Part shown: in pieces, positions 1 to 8,206 of the stretch
Position numbering within the stretch: the stretch's first letter is position 1
How the letters are laid out: every line of letters starts with the position of its first letter
DNA from: Sphingomonas sp. CBMAI 2297
Lineage (GTDB): Bacteria; Pseudomonadota; Alphaproteobacteria; Sphingomonadales; Sphingomonadaceae
Assembly (NCBI RefSeq): GCF_029870595.1
Contig: NZ_JAPDIR010000008.1
Coordinates: 145,900 to 209,899 of the forward strand
DNA length: 64,000 nucleotides
Direction: 5' to 3'
Position numbers and translations under genes: made by a program
Notes under the pieces: model-generated
Databases searched by the model: none
Told to the model about the DNA's origin: nothing
The model's input: only the letters and a program-made list of their open reading frames with translations

Positions 1-132
1 TGCGGTGTCCAGCGAGGCGAGGCCCATCAGCATCTGCGCTCCGTTGCCGCCGCAACCCACGAGCACGACCTTGATCGCCCCGCTGCCAAGGGCCGCGGGC
101 AGATAGTGGCGGGCAGGCGGATCAGAGCTCAT
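1..132 (-). CDS. PRTRC system ThiF family protein, N-terminal part only
   Basis: The first 44 codons of a gene that runs off the left edge. It begins at the ATG at 132 and translates to a start with a nucleotide-binding Rossmann loop (VLVGCGGNGAQML, about residues 23-35), the signature of ThiF/MoeB/E1-like adenylating enzymes. The start overlaps the end of the PRTRC protein A gene by 11 bases, so the two are probably translationally coupled. In PRTRC cassettes this enzyme is expected to activate the C terminus of a ubiquitin-like partner, by analogy with ThiF and ThiS; the substrate here is inferred. The catalytic cysteine and zinc ligands lie outside the window, so activity cannot be judged. 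Confidence 0.8.
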   Translation of the reverse strand, partial: MSSDPPARHYLPAALGSGAIKVVLVGCGGNGAQMLMGLASLDTA

Positions 133-781
133 GATAGTCTCCAGAAAATGGGCTGCGCGGAAGCGGCAGGAACATCCCGCCGGCGCACAGCCGGGAGGCG
201 ATTGTCGGGCCATCCGCGTGACCGAGACGTCCGACCACCATGGAAATCTTGGTCGCGTGTGCGTCGTCGGCGTCGTCGGTTGCGCTGAAGAAGGCGGGAG
301 CATGGCCATGGCTGTGGATGTCACAGACGATATGCCGGTGCGGCGGCTGCACGGGTGGACGGTAGGTGAGGTGCGACGGCGTCGCGTGGTCGATCTGGGG
401 GAGATCGAGCGTGAATTGCCGATCGTTCTCATCCCAGACGATGAACGCCGCGGCCTCGTTCGGCAGAGCGGCCCGAAAGTGCTTGAGGACTTGTGCCAAC
501 AGCTCTGCCGGTATCAGTCCGCAGCGCAGATCCGCGCGCCCGGCGCCAATGCTTCCATACGGGAGATAAGCTGGAATAGGCGGTGTGACGGGCAGGTCCA
601 GAGCGAGCCAGGCCCGGCGCAGGATCAAGCAGACACCGTCGCGGCCGACGACGAGGCATTGACCGACACGGGCTTCGCGAACCGCGTCGATGGCAGGGGA
701 TTGCCCACTGGGCGGCACCGGATAACATGGCGCGGCCGCCAGGACGGCAGCGGAGGTCGGGTCTTCGGCAAGGGCTATCAT
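122..781 (-). CDS. PRTRC system protein A (JAB/Mov34-like)
   Basis: A 219-residue protein recognised as PRTRC protein A. The C-terminal half carries an HSHG element (about residue 156) followed by ATDDADD, resembling the H-x-H...S...D metal site of JAB/MPN isopeptidases, which remove ubiquitin-like modifiers. The neighbouring ThiF homologue and the small beta-grasp protein C make a conjugation/deconjugation role plausible, but no target is known. The gene overlaps PRTRC B by 4 bases (start 781, B stop 778) and ThiF by 11, so the three form one tight operon. Assignment to the family is firm; enzymatic activity is inference. Confidence 0.85.
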   Translation of the reverse strand: MIALAEDPTSAAVLAAAPCYPVPPSGQSPAIDAVREARVGQCLVVGRDGVCLILRRAWLALDLPVTPPIPAYLPYGSIGAGRADLRCGLIPAELLAQVLKHFRAALPNEAAAFIVWDENDRQFTLDLPQIDHATPSHLTYRPPVQPPHRHIVCDIHSHGHAPAFFSATDDADDAHATKISMVVGRLGHADGPTIASRLCAGGMFLPLPRSPFSGDYHEL

Positions 782-1608
782 CGGCGGGACTTTCCGTAGA
801 TCAAGTCACCAAGCGTCATCGGCTCGGCCTTGGTGCCCCCTCGTGGGACGGCTTGACGACGATCGCCAACGAACGCCTTCAGGCGTTTGACCGGGAAGCG
901 TGTCGCGCGGGTCGCCGCGAGATTGTCCCAGAGCCGCACGAGACCGCCCTTTCCCGTGACGGTCAGCTCCTGGCCCGGATTGGGGTGCGTCGACCAGGAG
1001 TCAAAAAGCGCACGTTCGAATTCGGGAATGGCCGCCACCTCCAGCGATGTCGGCCTCGGAATGTTGCCCCAACACAGCGAGCCATTGAGGAAGACGTTGA
1101 GGATGGGCGAATGAAGCAGGATGGTCTCGGCCGTGGGCCGCTCGCTGCGGCCAAGGGCATAGACACCAAGCCTACGCCGAGTGGCGACAAGGACGTGCGC
1201 GGGATATGCGACCGGGACAACGGTACGGCCAGCAAGCGCACGAAGGCCCGCCGGCGGGGTCGACAGGTTGAAATATGCTGGCCGCACCTGCGCGGGCACC
1301 CACCAGACGAGCAGATCGGGATGCGCAACGAGCACCGTCTCGGGGAGAATTTGGGGCGCGGCGACGCGGCCGAGCGCCTGCGACCAATGCCGCAAATGTG
1401 CTCGTGTCAAAGGCGTCCCGGCGGCGATAGTCGGTGCGCCGGCGGCGTCATGGTCGATCTGGTGGATGCTGGCGAAAGCGTCGGCATCCTCGTCGGGGGT
1501 AAGATGGGAACCGAGGCCGCGGGCCCCGTTGCTTCTGTAAAGCAGGATGGCGTTGGTCAGCACCAATCCGCCGGCAGTTCGCTCGAACTGCACGCAATGG
1601 TCGGTCAT
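778..1608 (-). CDS. PRTRC system protein B
   Basis: A 276-residue protein recognised by its family pattern (LVWWVPAQVRPAYF around residue 100; FLNGSLCWGN around 210) and by its fixed place between proteins F and A. No catalytic motif or membrane segment is evident, and the family has no assigned biochemical function. It sits 10 bases downstream of the F gene and overlaps A by 4 bases. The N-terminal quarter is rich in short beta-like stretches (GLVLTNAILLYR). Function beyond membership of the cassette cannot be stated. Confidence 0.8.
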   Translation of the reverse strand: MTDHCVQFERTAGGLVLTNAILLYRSNGARGLGSHLTPDEDADAFASIHQIDHDAAGAPTIAAGTPLTRAHLRHWSQALGRVAAPQILPETVLVAHPDLLVWWVPAQVRPAYFNLSTPPAGLRALAGRTVVPVAYPAHVLVATRRRLGVYALGRSERPTAETILLHSPILNVFLNGSLCWGNIPRPTSLEVAAIPEFERALFDSWSTHPNPGQELTVTGKGGLVRLWDNLAATRATRFPVKRLKAFVGDRRQAVPRGGTKAEPMTLGDLIYGKSRR

Positions 1609-1618
1609 GTCGGCCTCG

Positions 1619-2707
1619 CTATTCGGGGGGATAGAGTTCGATTAGGTGTCTGGCAGCGCGCAGAAGCCGGGCGCCAACCGCGAGCGAGGCAAGCCATGCA
1701 TCGATTGCTGCGATTTGTGTCATCGGGCAGAGACCCGTCACGTCCATGAAGCCATACTCCATGCCGTGGCGCCCGACATCGTCGACCTCGACCGCGAACT
1801 GCTCGACGGGAACGAGGGTCAGCGGCGGCAGTGGCGAGCATTCCTCGATGCCGGGGACATATTCGTAGAGAACGTCCATCTCTACGCGCCAGGCATGATG
1901 CTCGTCGGGCAGATCGGTGAGTGCCGCGTGAGCATCGCGTAATTCGCGCAAGGCCCGGCGAAGGACAATCGGTAGCTTCGACTGAGGCGCCGCCTTTGCT
2001 GCGAACATCCATTCCGGCCGCTTGGCATTCATGGCGGACGGCATGATTTGGGCGTCGATTTCGCTGGGATCAGCCCCGTGGTAGGCGATCAGGGCTTCGC
2101 GGGCGGCCCCATCTTCGGTCTCGCCATCCCAATAGTACATCGAGATATTGTCGAAGAGATCGTCATAGCAGAACACCGGGAGAGCGCTTCCGAGCGTGCG
2201 CTCGAGCGCCCGGTAGGCCGCCGCGCGCCACGGGATCGGCCGATTGCTGTCCTCGATCCATCCAAGATCCAACTGTCCGACGCTATCGCAGACGATGGCG
2301 ATCGCCGGCGCGCCGCAGGATTCCCCGTTGAGGAGGACGACGCGCAAGTCCGCGATCGTACAGCTTCGCAGGATGTCCAGGACCTTCGCCGTGAAGACCT
2401 GCTCGATGCGCCGCCGTGCCTCGGGGCGCGTCAGACGCGCTGTCGCCCCCTCCTTCGACACCACCCAGCTGCCCACCAGCTTGTGATGGGCTACGAGCGA
2501 GCGATCGAAGATCACGGGAATATCGGGCGAGAAGCGGACGGACCGTCCGGCGAGGTCAGCCGAGCGGTGGGAGGGGCAGGCCGATGGGTGGAGCGATGGG
2601 ATCGGCGGGACCGTCCTCTTGCGTGCCCGCGCAAAGGACGATCTGCGCATGGAGGGCTTGGGCCTGTTTGCTGCAGGTTGGCCGGGAAAGTCCGGAAGTG
2701 TCGCCAT
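1619..2707 (-). CDS. PRTRC system protein F
   Basis: A 362-residue protein in the position occupied by PRTRC protein F. The first 45 residues are basic and proline/serine-rich, and a conserved-looking core follows (FSPDIPVIFDRSLVAHHKLVG, written here only in part: positions about 58-78). The tail is helical (about residues 325-360). The family has no known catalytic activity. The start at 2707 is supported by its position after a purine-rich stretch, but an out-of-frame alternative start lies just upstream at 2724, so the exact N terminus is uncertain. B follows after 10 bases. Confidence 0.75.
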   Translation of the reverse strand: MATLPDFPGQPAANRPKPSMRRSSFARARKRTVPPIPSLHPSACPSHRSADLAGRSVRFSPDIPVIFDRSLVAHHKLVGSWVVSKEGATARLTRPEARRRIEQVFTAKVLDILRSCTIADLRVVLLNGESCGAPAIAIVCDSVGQLDLGWIEDSNRPIPWRAAAYRALERTLGSALPVFCYDDLFDNISMYYWDGETEDGAAREALIAYHGADPSEIDAQIMPSAMNAKRPEWMFAAKAAPQSKLPIVLRRALRELRDAHAALTDLPDEHHAWRVEMDVLYEYVPGIEECSPLPPLTLVPVEQFAVEVDDVGRHGMEYGFMDVTGLCPMTQIAAIDAWLASLAVGARLLRAARHLIELYPPE

Positions 2708-2781
2708 GGTCGTTCTCGATCCATTCGAGGAGCGTGTTGCGCGGTGCTGCGGGGATGGCCGCTGTTCGCGGGCGTGCCACC

Positions 2782-2988
2782 TCAGCCCTTCGTGCCGACC
2801 GCGCGGCGATATTCGGTGACATGGACACCGCCGGTAACCCCGGCATCCACCAGGTCGGCATTGAGGATCGCCGGGTAGAGGGTGGCGTGATAGGCGCGCA
2901 GCCCTTGCGGGTCGTTGGCAAGGTGCGGCGGCTGCGGGAGGTCGATACCGTCATAGCGGTAGACCCGGGCAAGGTGATCGATCTGCAT
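2782..2988 (-). CDS. PRTRC system protein C (ubiquitin-like beta-grasp)
   Basis: A 68-residue protein that matches PRTRC protein C: a beta-rich start (RVYRYDGIDLP), a central helix-forming part (PQGLRAYHATLYPAILNAD) and a C-terminal strand ending in GTKG followed directly by the stop. A terminal glycine is what an E1-like ThiF enzyme adenylates in ThiS and ubiquitin relatives, so this is the likely small modifier of the cassette. A GAGGAC ribosome binding site lies 8 bases before the ATG. Conjugation to targets is inferred from family comparisons and neighbours (ThiF, JAB-like A); nothing in the sequence identifies a target. Confidence 0.85.
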   Translation of the reverse strand: MQIDHLARVYRYDGIDLPQPPHLANDPQGLRAYHATLYPAILNADLVDAGVTGGVHVTEYRRAVGTKG

Positions 2989-3033
2989 CGTAATGTCCTC
3001 GTTGGAATGGCAAAGGGGCGCCGGTTCATCCCG

Positions 3034-3468
3034 TCACCAAAGACTGGCGGGTTCCTCCGATTTGGCATCGGCCGGAAGGGCGCCCGGTGCTGGCGCAGCC
3101 GGCGCGATGGTCGTGGGGCCTGCCGACTTGGGAGGCGTCGATGCCGCCTTTGCCTTCGCCGCCTCGGCGGACGCTGCGCGGGCGGCCTCGGCCGCGCCCC
3201 GCTGGGTGGCGATCTGGTCAGCGAGCGTCTTGCGCGCGGCAATCAGTCCGCCAAGGGCGCCGTCGGCACCCTTCGAGAGCTCGGCATCGATCTCAGCGGC
3301 CGTCGCTGTGATCGAGATCGGACGCAGCTCGCCGGCCTCGGCCTTGTGCGTTTTCCCCTCGGCGATGCGGGGAATGATGATGAGGGTGACAACATCGTCA
3401 GCGCCGGCGACGAGATCGAAGGCGAGCGAATAGCTGCCCAGCAAGGGCAATAGGCTTGAGATCAGCAT
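3034..3468 (-). CDS. PRTRC system protein E
   Basis: A 144-residue protein with a compact first 80 residues (strands LAFDLV and VVTLIIIPR, then a helix) and a low-complexity alanine/proline/lysine tail from about residue 90. This layout and its place directly after the cassette ParB identify PRTRC protein E. Its role is unknown. An AAGGAA ribosome binding site precedes the ATG by 9 bases. The gap to the ParB stop is 33 bases, so both are probably co-transcribed. Confidence 0.8.
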   Translation of the reverse strand: MLISSLLPLLGSYSLAFDLVAGADDVVTLIIIPRIAEGKTHKAEAGELRPISITATAAEIDAELSKGADGALGGLIAARKTLADQIATQRGAAEAARAASAEAAKAKAASTPPKSAGPTTIAPAAPAPGALPADAKSEEPASLW

Positions 3469-3501
3469 GTTGGTGGTTCCTTGATTGGAAGGCTGGTGGG
3501 G

Positions 3502-5121
3502 TCAGGCGGCCAGGTCGGCGACCACCTCCTCGGTCTCAGCGGGCGGAAGAAACTGGGGCGGCGAATAGCGGCCATTGAGGGCCATCGCGCTCGGCACCCG
3601 GTCGGCCCAGTCGAAGCCAACCGCATTCAACATGCCGGAGATGAGGTCGGCCTTCTTGGCGCCAAGCAGTTTGGCGAAGGCTTTCTCGCCCATATGCGCC
3701 ACCAGGCCGCATTCGCCGGCGATGAATTTGAGCTCGTCCTTCGTGTAGCGTTCGAGGAATGAGCGATCGACCTGCCAGACCGTCCGAATGTCGATGCCGA
3801 AGGCGCTGGCAAGATCGGCGACATGCGTAAACGACTGGACGTCCCGGGCATAGGCGGCCCCGATCGCGGCGAGCACCGTCGTGGCTTGTCCCTCCGACAG
3901 CTCACGGATCTCTGCGATCTTGTCCTTGAAACCGCGATCGGGGAACGCGGCGTCGACCAGCAGCGCGGCGCGCGAGGTCAAAGTGCCTGCCTTGATGTGC
4001 GACAGTGTGCCGGTCAGCGCCGCCACGAGGATCGCCGCCTGCGCAGCCGATGGATCGTCAGCCAGCCCGCGCGCGAGTGCCGTCCGCCAGGTCGCCTCTC
4101 GCAGGTCGGCGGTGCGACCCGCGATGGACTTTGCGGTGATGCTCGGCCCGGTGCTGGTGGAAACCTTGCGCACGACGGTCCCGCGGCCGGCCAGAGGTGC
4201 CACGGGCGCGGCGTCATCGATCAGGCTGCCAGTTTCTCCGCCATCCTCGATTTCGTCGCCATCGTCGGCAAGATCGGCCTCGTCGCCATCATTGGACCCG
4301 ATTGCTGCGGCGGCATCCTCGGCCTCGGCGGCCGCCTCCGCTTCACGGCGCGCGGCTTCGACGACTTCGGTCTTGAGCTGGAAGCAGGTGGCATTGGTGC
4401 AGTGACCATCGTCGACATGGGTGTCGAACAAGGCGCGCTGCGTCCCCGAATTGAACGGACAAGTCATGCATTCCGTCTTGTCGAAGAGGGCGTCGGCCAG
4501 ACGCTGGGTGACACGCATCAGGAGGTCGCGGGTCTTGGCGATATCAAGGCTAGCCGCGATGATCGTCTCGAGCGCCTTGTCCTGCTTGTCGGCGGGAACG
4601 GCGGCCAGCAGCTCGGCGTGTCCGACCTTGATGCGGCGCTCGTCGAGCGCGGTTTTGACGGTGTCGGAAAGGTCGGCGAGCGCGAGGCGGCGATCGAGCT
4701 TCGCCCGAGACCAGCCAAGCCGCCGGGCAGCCTCGGCGCGGTCGCCTTGACACGCCGCGAGGTAGCGAACGGCCGCGTCTGCCTGCTCAGTCTCCGAGGG
4801 GTCATCTCGATCGTCGTTTTCGGCAATAGCGGCATCGAGCGCCTCCTGATCCGTCATCTCCCGGATCAGGACCGGCACCTCCCCGTCTTCGCCGAAGGCT
4901 TCCATGGCGGCTCGGAAGCGGCGCCCACCGGCGACGATCGTGAAATGCTCCGGCAGGTCGGCAGCGGGCCGAACCAGCATCGGCTGCAGCATGCCTCGCA
5001 AACGCAGGGAGGCGACGAGTTCGTCATGCTTCTTCCGGTCGAAATAGCGGCGCGGATTATAGCCCACGGCAATCCGGGCGAGCGGGACCATGGCGGTTCC
5101 GACAGGGTGCGATGCGGTCAA
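3502..5121 (-). CDS. PRTRC system ParB family protein
   Basis: A 539-residue ParB-like protein heading the PRTRC cassette. Residues about 8-100 form the ParB/sulfiredoxin-type N domain (YNPRRYF, VAGGRRFRAA), residues about 120-200 carry a helix-turn-helix (AARRLGWSRAKLDRRLALA), and a cysteine cluster (ECMTCPF ... HCTNATC, about 218-245) suggests a small metal-binding module specific to this ParB branch. An acidic linker follows. The start is TTG at 5121, chosen because AGGAG lies 7 bases upstream; no ATG fits as well. Modern ParB N domains bind CTP, and this fold match suggests the same here, but that is inference. Confidence 0.85.
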   Translation of the reverse strand: MTASHPVGTAMVPLARIAVGYNPRRYFDRKKHDELVASLRLRGMLQPMLVRPAADLPEHFTIVAGGRRFRAAMEAFGEDGEVPVLIREMTDQEALDAAIAENDDRDDPSETEQADAAVRYLAACQGDRAEAARRLGWSRAKLDRRLALADLSDTVKTALDERRIKVGHAELLAAVPADKQDKALETIIAASLDIAKTRDLLMRVTQRLADALFDKTECMTCPFNSGTQRALFDTHVDDGHCTNATCFQLKTEVVEAARREAEAAAEAEDAAAAIGSNDGDEADLADDGDEIEDGGETGSLIDDAAPVAPLAGRGTVVRKVSTSTGPSITAKSIAGRTADLREATWRTALARGLADDPSAAQAAILVAALTGTLSHIKAGTLTSRAALLVDAAFPDRGFKDKIAEIRELSEGQATTVLAAIGAAYARDVQSFTHVADLASAFGIDIRTVWQVDRSFLERYTKDELKFIAGECGLVAHMGEKAFAKLLGAKKADLISGMLNAVGFDWADRVPSAMALNGRYSPPQFLPPAETEEVVADLAA

Positions 5122-5218
5122 GGCGGTTCTCCTAGTGAGAATGGCGGTGCACGCGCTTGCTCGCGACGCGCACCCTTTCGGTGAGCCTGATGCTCACCCT
5201 TCCACTCCCCCTCCCCTT

Positions 5219-6232
5219 TCACCGCTCCGCCGTCTGGTCATGGAAGATGTCGGCCGCCCATTGCTCGAGCCACGGCTCGAACATCTCATCATGATCAAGA
5301 TCGCCGGACTCGATGAGATCGCGGATTTCGGTACGGGCCTGCGCGATTGCGGCCTCCCAGGGATCGATCGGCGGAGGATCTGCGTCAGCAGGCCGTTGCT
5401 GCGGAAGGCGGCGCGGCCGCTCGGTTAGTCGGTGGTACTGACCGGCGAGCCATTGCTCCATGTAATCGGCCACGACGCGATCGGTCTTGGAGATCCCCGC
5501 CTTCAGGGCTGCCCGACGCGCACCGACGCCATAGGCCTGGCTGTCGATCGACGCGACCCGGTGTGCGAAAGGCAGAAGGAAGGGCAGTGCCGTGCCCTTG
5601 ACGCCGAATGCGTGGAGCAGAACACCGGCCGGAAGAATCTGATCGAGATGGTCGATGACCGCGATCAGGCCTACCGGTCCGTGAATATCGCGCCGGCACA
5701 TGCTTCCGACACCGATCAATGCGCCGGGGCGGAGCGAACCCCAGAGCGCATCGACACAGCGCTCATAGTCGGATGGTCGCCGGCCCTGGATCACAGGCAT
5801 CAGTCTGTCGGCTATTCCGGCATCCTCGCCCAGGATGCGGCAGTCGCGATTGGCGCGGATGGTGCGCGACAGGCGGTCGAAGACTTCGTCGCGATCTCGC
5901 GCGATCTCAGCCTCGACGCAGTAATCGGCACTTGCCCACCATTGGAATGGATAGGCCGCCGCGAGCGATACATAGTCCGACAGGGACCACGGGAAGCCAC
6001 CATAGCGCGCAGTCGCGACGAAGCCTGCGGAGTCCAGGCAGAGGCCGGACAAACCCCGTGCATTCTGGAGTTGCCCCAGGCGCCATCCGGTCCATTCCCG
6101 CCAGCCGCGCTTTTCGGACCAACGTGAAAGCGCGTTCGCCGAGATGAGCGCGGTCCGGCCAAGCGCGCGTGCCCGCTGAAGGATCGGCCCATCGTTCAGG
6201 TGCGGAAGGCCGACGATGACGTTGATGGGCAT
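5219..6232 (-). CDS. DpdA/TGT-like (queuine tRNA-ribosyltransferase-like) protein
   Basis: A 337-residue protein related to the tRNA-guanine transglycosylase/DpdA superfamily, which exchanges guanine for a 7-deazaguanine base in tRNA or DNA. Visible motifs are LDSAGF (D67), the aromatic WWASADYCVE (98-107), GVGSMCRR (174-181), LHAFGVKG (206-213) and SIDSQAYGVGARR (228-240, D230). D67 and D230 occupy the positions of the two catalytic aspartates of TGT. The C-x-C-x2-C zinc site of canonical TGT is not visible. No preQ0 synthesis genes lie nearby, so a supply from the chromosome would be needed. GGAG lies 8 bases before the ATG. The superfamily call is good; DNA versus RNA substrate is not determined. 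Confidence 0.7.
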   Translation of the reverse strand: MPINVIVGLPHLNDGPILQRARALGRTALISANALSRWSEKRGWREWTGWRLGQLQNARGLSGLCLDSAGFVATARYGGFPWSLSDYVSLAAAYPFQWWASADYCVEAEIARDRDEVFDRLSRTIRANRDCRILGEDAGIADRLMPVIQGRRPSDYERCVDALWGSLRPGALIGVGSMCRRDIHGPVGLIAVIDHLDQILPAGVLLHAFGVKGTALPFLLPFAHRVASIDSQAYGVGARRAALKAGISKTDRVVADYMEQWLAGQYHRLTERPRRLPQQRPADADPPPIDPWEAAIAQARTEIRDLIESGDLDHDEMFEPWLEQWAADIFHDQTAER

Positions 6233-6319
6233 GATGCGCGCTCCGCTCGCAACGGAAGCACGCGGACAATTGACGGTCGCGCATGTTCACGTTACGTTCT
6301 AATGAGTAGGAGATTTGCC

Positions 6320-6808
6320 ATGACGACGCCCAGCATCCGACACCTGTTCGATCTCGACATAACGCTGCGGGATGCGGCGCTGGATATGGAGAACCGGCCG
6401 ACCCGTCGGATGATCGCCAATGCGGCGATCGGCATGCATGTCGAGGACGCCTACTATTCGGTGCGGGAGCTGCGCGAGGCGGTAAGCTGGGTGCATGAAG
6501 GGGTTTCGGCGGGCAAGCTGAAGCTGGCGGAGATCCTGGGCAATGATGGTGCCGACGATTTTCAGCGCTGCATCTATTTCTGCCTCGCCGGCCGCGGCGT
6601 GGTGTCGATGCTCGACGATCTTGAATGGCTGGAGGATCTGCTGGAGCGGCGCGGGCGCATCGCAGGCGAACAGAAGCGCCTGAAGGAGACGGTGATGCCG
6701 CTCGTGAACCCCTATGTGGCCGACGCGCCCGATGGGCCGTTGGTCAGGATGGACGGAAATTTCGAGCAGGGACCATCTTGGTGGGCCGACCCGACTTTGT
6801 CGGCTTGA
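6320..6808 (+). CDS. Hypothetical helical protein
   Basis: A 162-residue protein of unknown function, the only plus-strand gene in the left 16 kb. The ATG at 6320 is preferred over upstream in-frame starts because TAGGAGA lies 7 bases before it. It looks mostly alpha-helical, with conserved-looking stretches HVEDAYYSVRELREAV and ILGNDGADDFQRC and an acidic helix (SMLDDLEWLEDLLERR). No signal peptide or membrane segment. It ends 3 bases before the convergent nuclease gene. It is transcribed divergently from the TGT-like gene, with 87 bases between the two starts. Confidence 0.7.
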   Translation: MTTPSIRHLFDLDITLRDAALDMENRPTRRMIANAAIGMHVEDAYYSVRELREAVSWVHEGVSAGKLKLAEILGNDGADDFQRCIYFCLAGRGVVSMLDDLEWLEDLLERRGRIAGEQKRLKETVMPLVNPYVADAPDGPLVRMDGNFEQGPSWWADPTLSA

Positions 6809-6811
6809 CCA

Positions 6812-7315
6812 TCAGCGCTCGCAGCTCAGGCGGTTCCCGTGCCGCCAGCGCGACGGTTCGATCCAGTCTCCGGCAAAGGCCCCTGCCCTTTGCCTCCTGG
6901 CCGAAGCGAAGGCCGCATTATATGCGCGCAGGCGAGCGGGATCGTCTCTGAGATAACTCGCCTGCGGGGTCGCGAGACCCGCGCGGATAAGACGCTCTCC
7001 CAAATCCGCGCCGTCGACTGTAACGACCGCAACGGGGCGGCCATAAGAAGACGAAGACACGAGCCGGATCGTCGCGGCCTTGGAGCGCAGGGCGTTCGCG
7101 GCGAAATCCTGTGCGGCCTTCCCACACTGCCAACATCCCGAGGCGCGCCGACAGAGCTGCCCGCGCTCGAATGCGTCGACCCCAAGCAACCGGAAATCGA
7201 CGGCCACGGTATCGCCATCGAGCGCCCGCGCCTTCGCGTCGAAACTCTGAGACCATGAGGGCGATGTGAGAGCGGCTCCGCCCGCGAGGATGATGGCCGC
7301 CGCGATCCGGATCAA
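6812..7315 (-). CDS. Secreted thermonuclease (SNase-like) family protein
   Basis: A 167-residue protein with a signal peptide (residues 1-23, ending SWSQS) followed by a staphylococcal-nuclease fold: FRLLGVDAFE (about 41-50) corresponds to the catalytic strand bearing the arginine and metal-binding acidic residue, and YGRPVAVVTVDGADLGERLIRAGLA is the conserved second arginine region. It probably hydrolyses nucleic acid in the periplasm or outside the cell. A CWQC pair in the loop after the first motif is unusual. The start is TTG at 7315, overlapping the stop of the upstream small gene (TTGA), with GGAG 9 bases upstream. SNase-like proteins are common next to plasmid transfer genes. Confidence 0.75.
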   Translation of the reverse strand: MIRIAAAIILAGGAALTSPSWSQSFDAKARALDGDTVAVDFRLLGVDAFERGQLCRRASGCWQCGKAAQDFAANALRSKAATIRLVSSSSYGRPVAVVTVDGADLGERLIRAGLATPQASYLRDDPARLRAYNAAFASARRQRAGAFAGDWIEPSRWRHGNRLSCER

Positions 7316-7512
7316 AATGTCATCTCCACCTCGACATGATCATCGGCCGCCGGCGTCGTGCAGACCCGGAATGGTTGCAGCGGATCGCCAGTGCGGACGA
7401 TCGACAGCCTACCCGGCCGCTCGTCGAATAGGCGACCTGCGACGCGATTGGCGTTCTCGCGGCTGCAAAGCTGCAGACGCTTGGGCGACAATTCAAGACA
7501 CGCGGCAAACAT
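7312..7512 (-). CDS. Small hypothetical protein upstream of the nuclease
   Basis: A 66-residue protein of unknown function. I place its start at the ATG at 7512 because AGGGAG lies 9 bases upstream; a longer in-frame reading to 7554 has no such site. It has two cysteines in the first half (AACLEL, LQLCSREN), no signal peptide and no membrane helix. Its stop overlaps the nuclease start, so the two are co-translated. The pattern of short charged segments is typical of small plasmid accessory proteins, but nothing points to a function. Confidence 0.5.
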   Translation of the reverse strand: MFAACLELSPKRLQLCSRENANRVAGRLFDERPGRLSIVRTGDPLQPFRVCTTPAADDHVEVEMTF

Positions 7513-7554
7513 GATGGCTTCTCCCTGCTGCGGGAATGATACTGGCTGACGCAC

Positions 7555-8163
7555 TCATGCAAAGATCGTCTTGTGAACCTTAGTGACCGGCAGGATCGTC
7601 CAGTCGCGCTCCATGAACCGGCTGATCGCATAGCCGCAGCGAGTCGCGGGATCGCGGAAACTCAGGCGGCGGCCGCGCTTCACGACGATAAATTCGTCAC
7701 CCACATGACCATCGGAGAAGGTCAGCGCCTGGGCCAGTTTGATCCGGTCGCCGTCCTCGATCTTGCGCGATCGGCGGGCCAGGTTGGCACGGCACCGCGC
7801 GCGCCAGTCGAGGGCGTGCTCCCGGTCGGTCGGGGTCAGAAGGTCGAGAATGTGGCGGGGACAGCTATCCTCATAGGGGCCGACAGATTCGTCCATATCC
7901 TTGTAGCCGAAATGCTCGCCGGACTTGCTTTTGGGATTCCACATCACCTTGCAGACGATCGCGAAAACCTCCTTGCCGACGCCGTCGATCATCACCTGAG
8001 CCGCAGCATAATAGGTGCGATTCTGGGGGCAGGATGAGGCGAGCACCTTCAGTCCCTTGATCGTCCCGTCCGCCTCGCGGCTATAGGTGAATTGCGCGTC
8101 CAGATAATCCTTGGCGGTCTTGTGTCCGCCCATGTGGAAACGGGACATGGTGAGCCAGCCCAT
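7555..8163 (-). CDS. DUF6927-like conserved plasmid protein
   Basis: A 202-residue cytosolic protein that begins MGWLTMSRFHMGGHKTAKDY, a start that I associate with a family of uncharacterised plasmid proteins (DUF6927). The first 100 residues read as alternating strands (KVLASSC, TYYAAAQVMI, EVFAIVCKVMW); the middle has YEDSCPRHILDLL, and the C-terminal third has the look of an SH3-like fold (GDEFIVVKRGRRLSFRDP). AGGAG precedes the ATG. No catalytic motif is apparent. It lies between the ArdC-like gene and the nuclease pair, all on the same strand. Confidence 0.6.
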   Translation of the reverse strand: MGWLTMSRFHMGGHKTAKDYLDAQFTYSREADGTIKGLKVLASSCPQNRTYYAAAQVMIDGVGKEVFAIVCKVMWNPKSKSGEHFGYKDMDESVGPYEDSCPRHILDLLTPTDREHALDWRARCRANLARRSRKIEDGDRIKLAQALTFSDGHVGDEFIVVKRGRRLSFRDPATRCGYAISRFMERDWTILPVTKVHKTIFA

Positions 8164-8206
8164 CGGTATCTCCTGTGATGTCGGGGAAAATTCGGATTAG
8201 CGGCGG

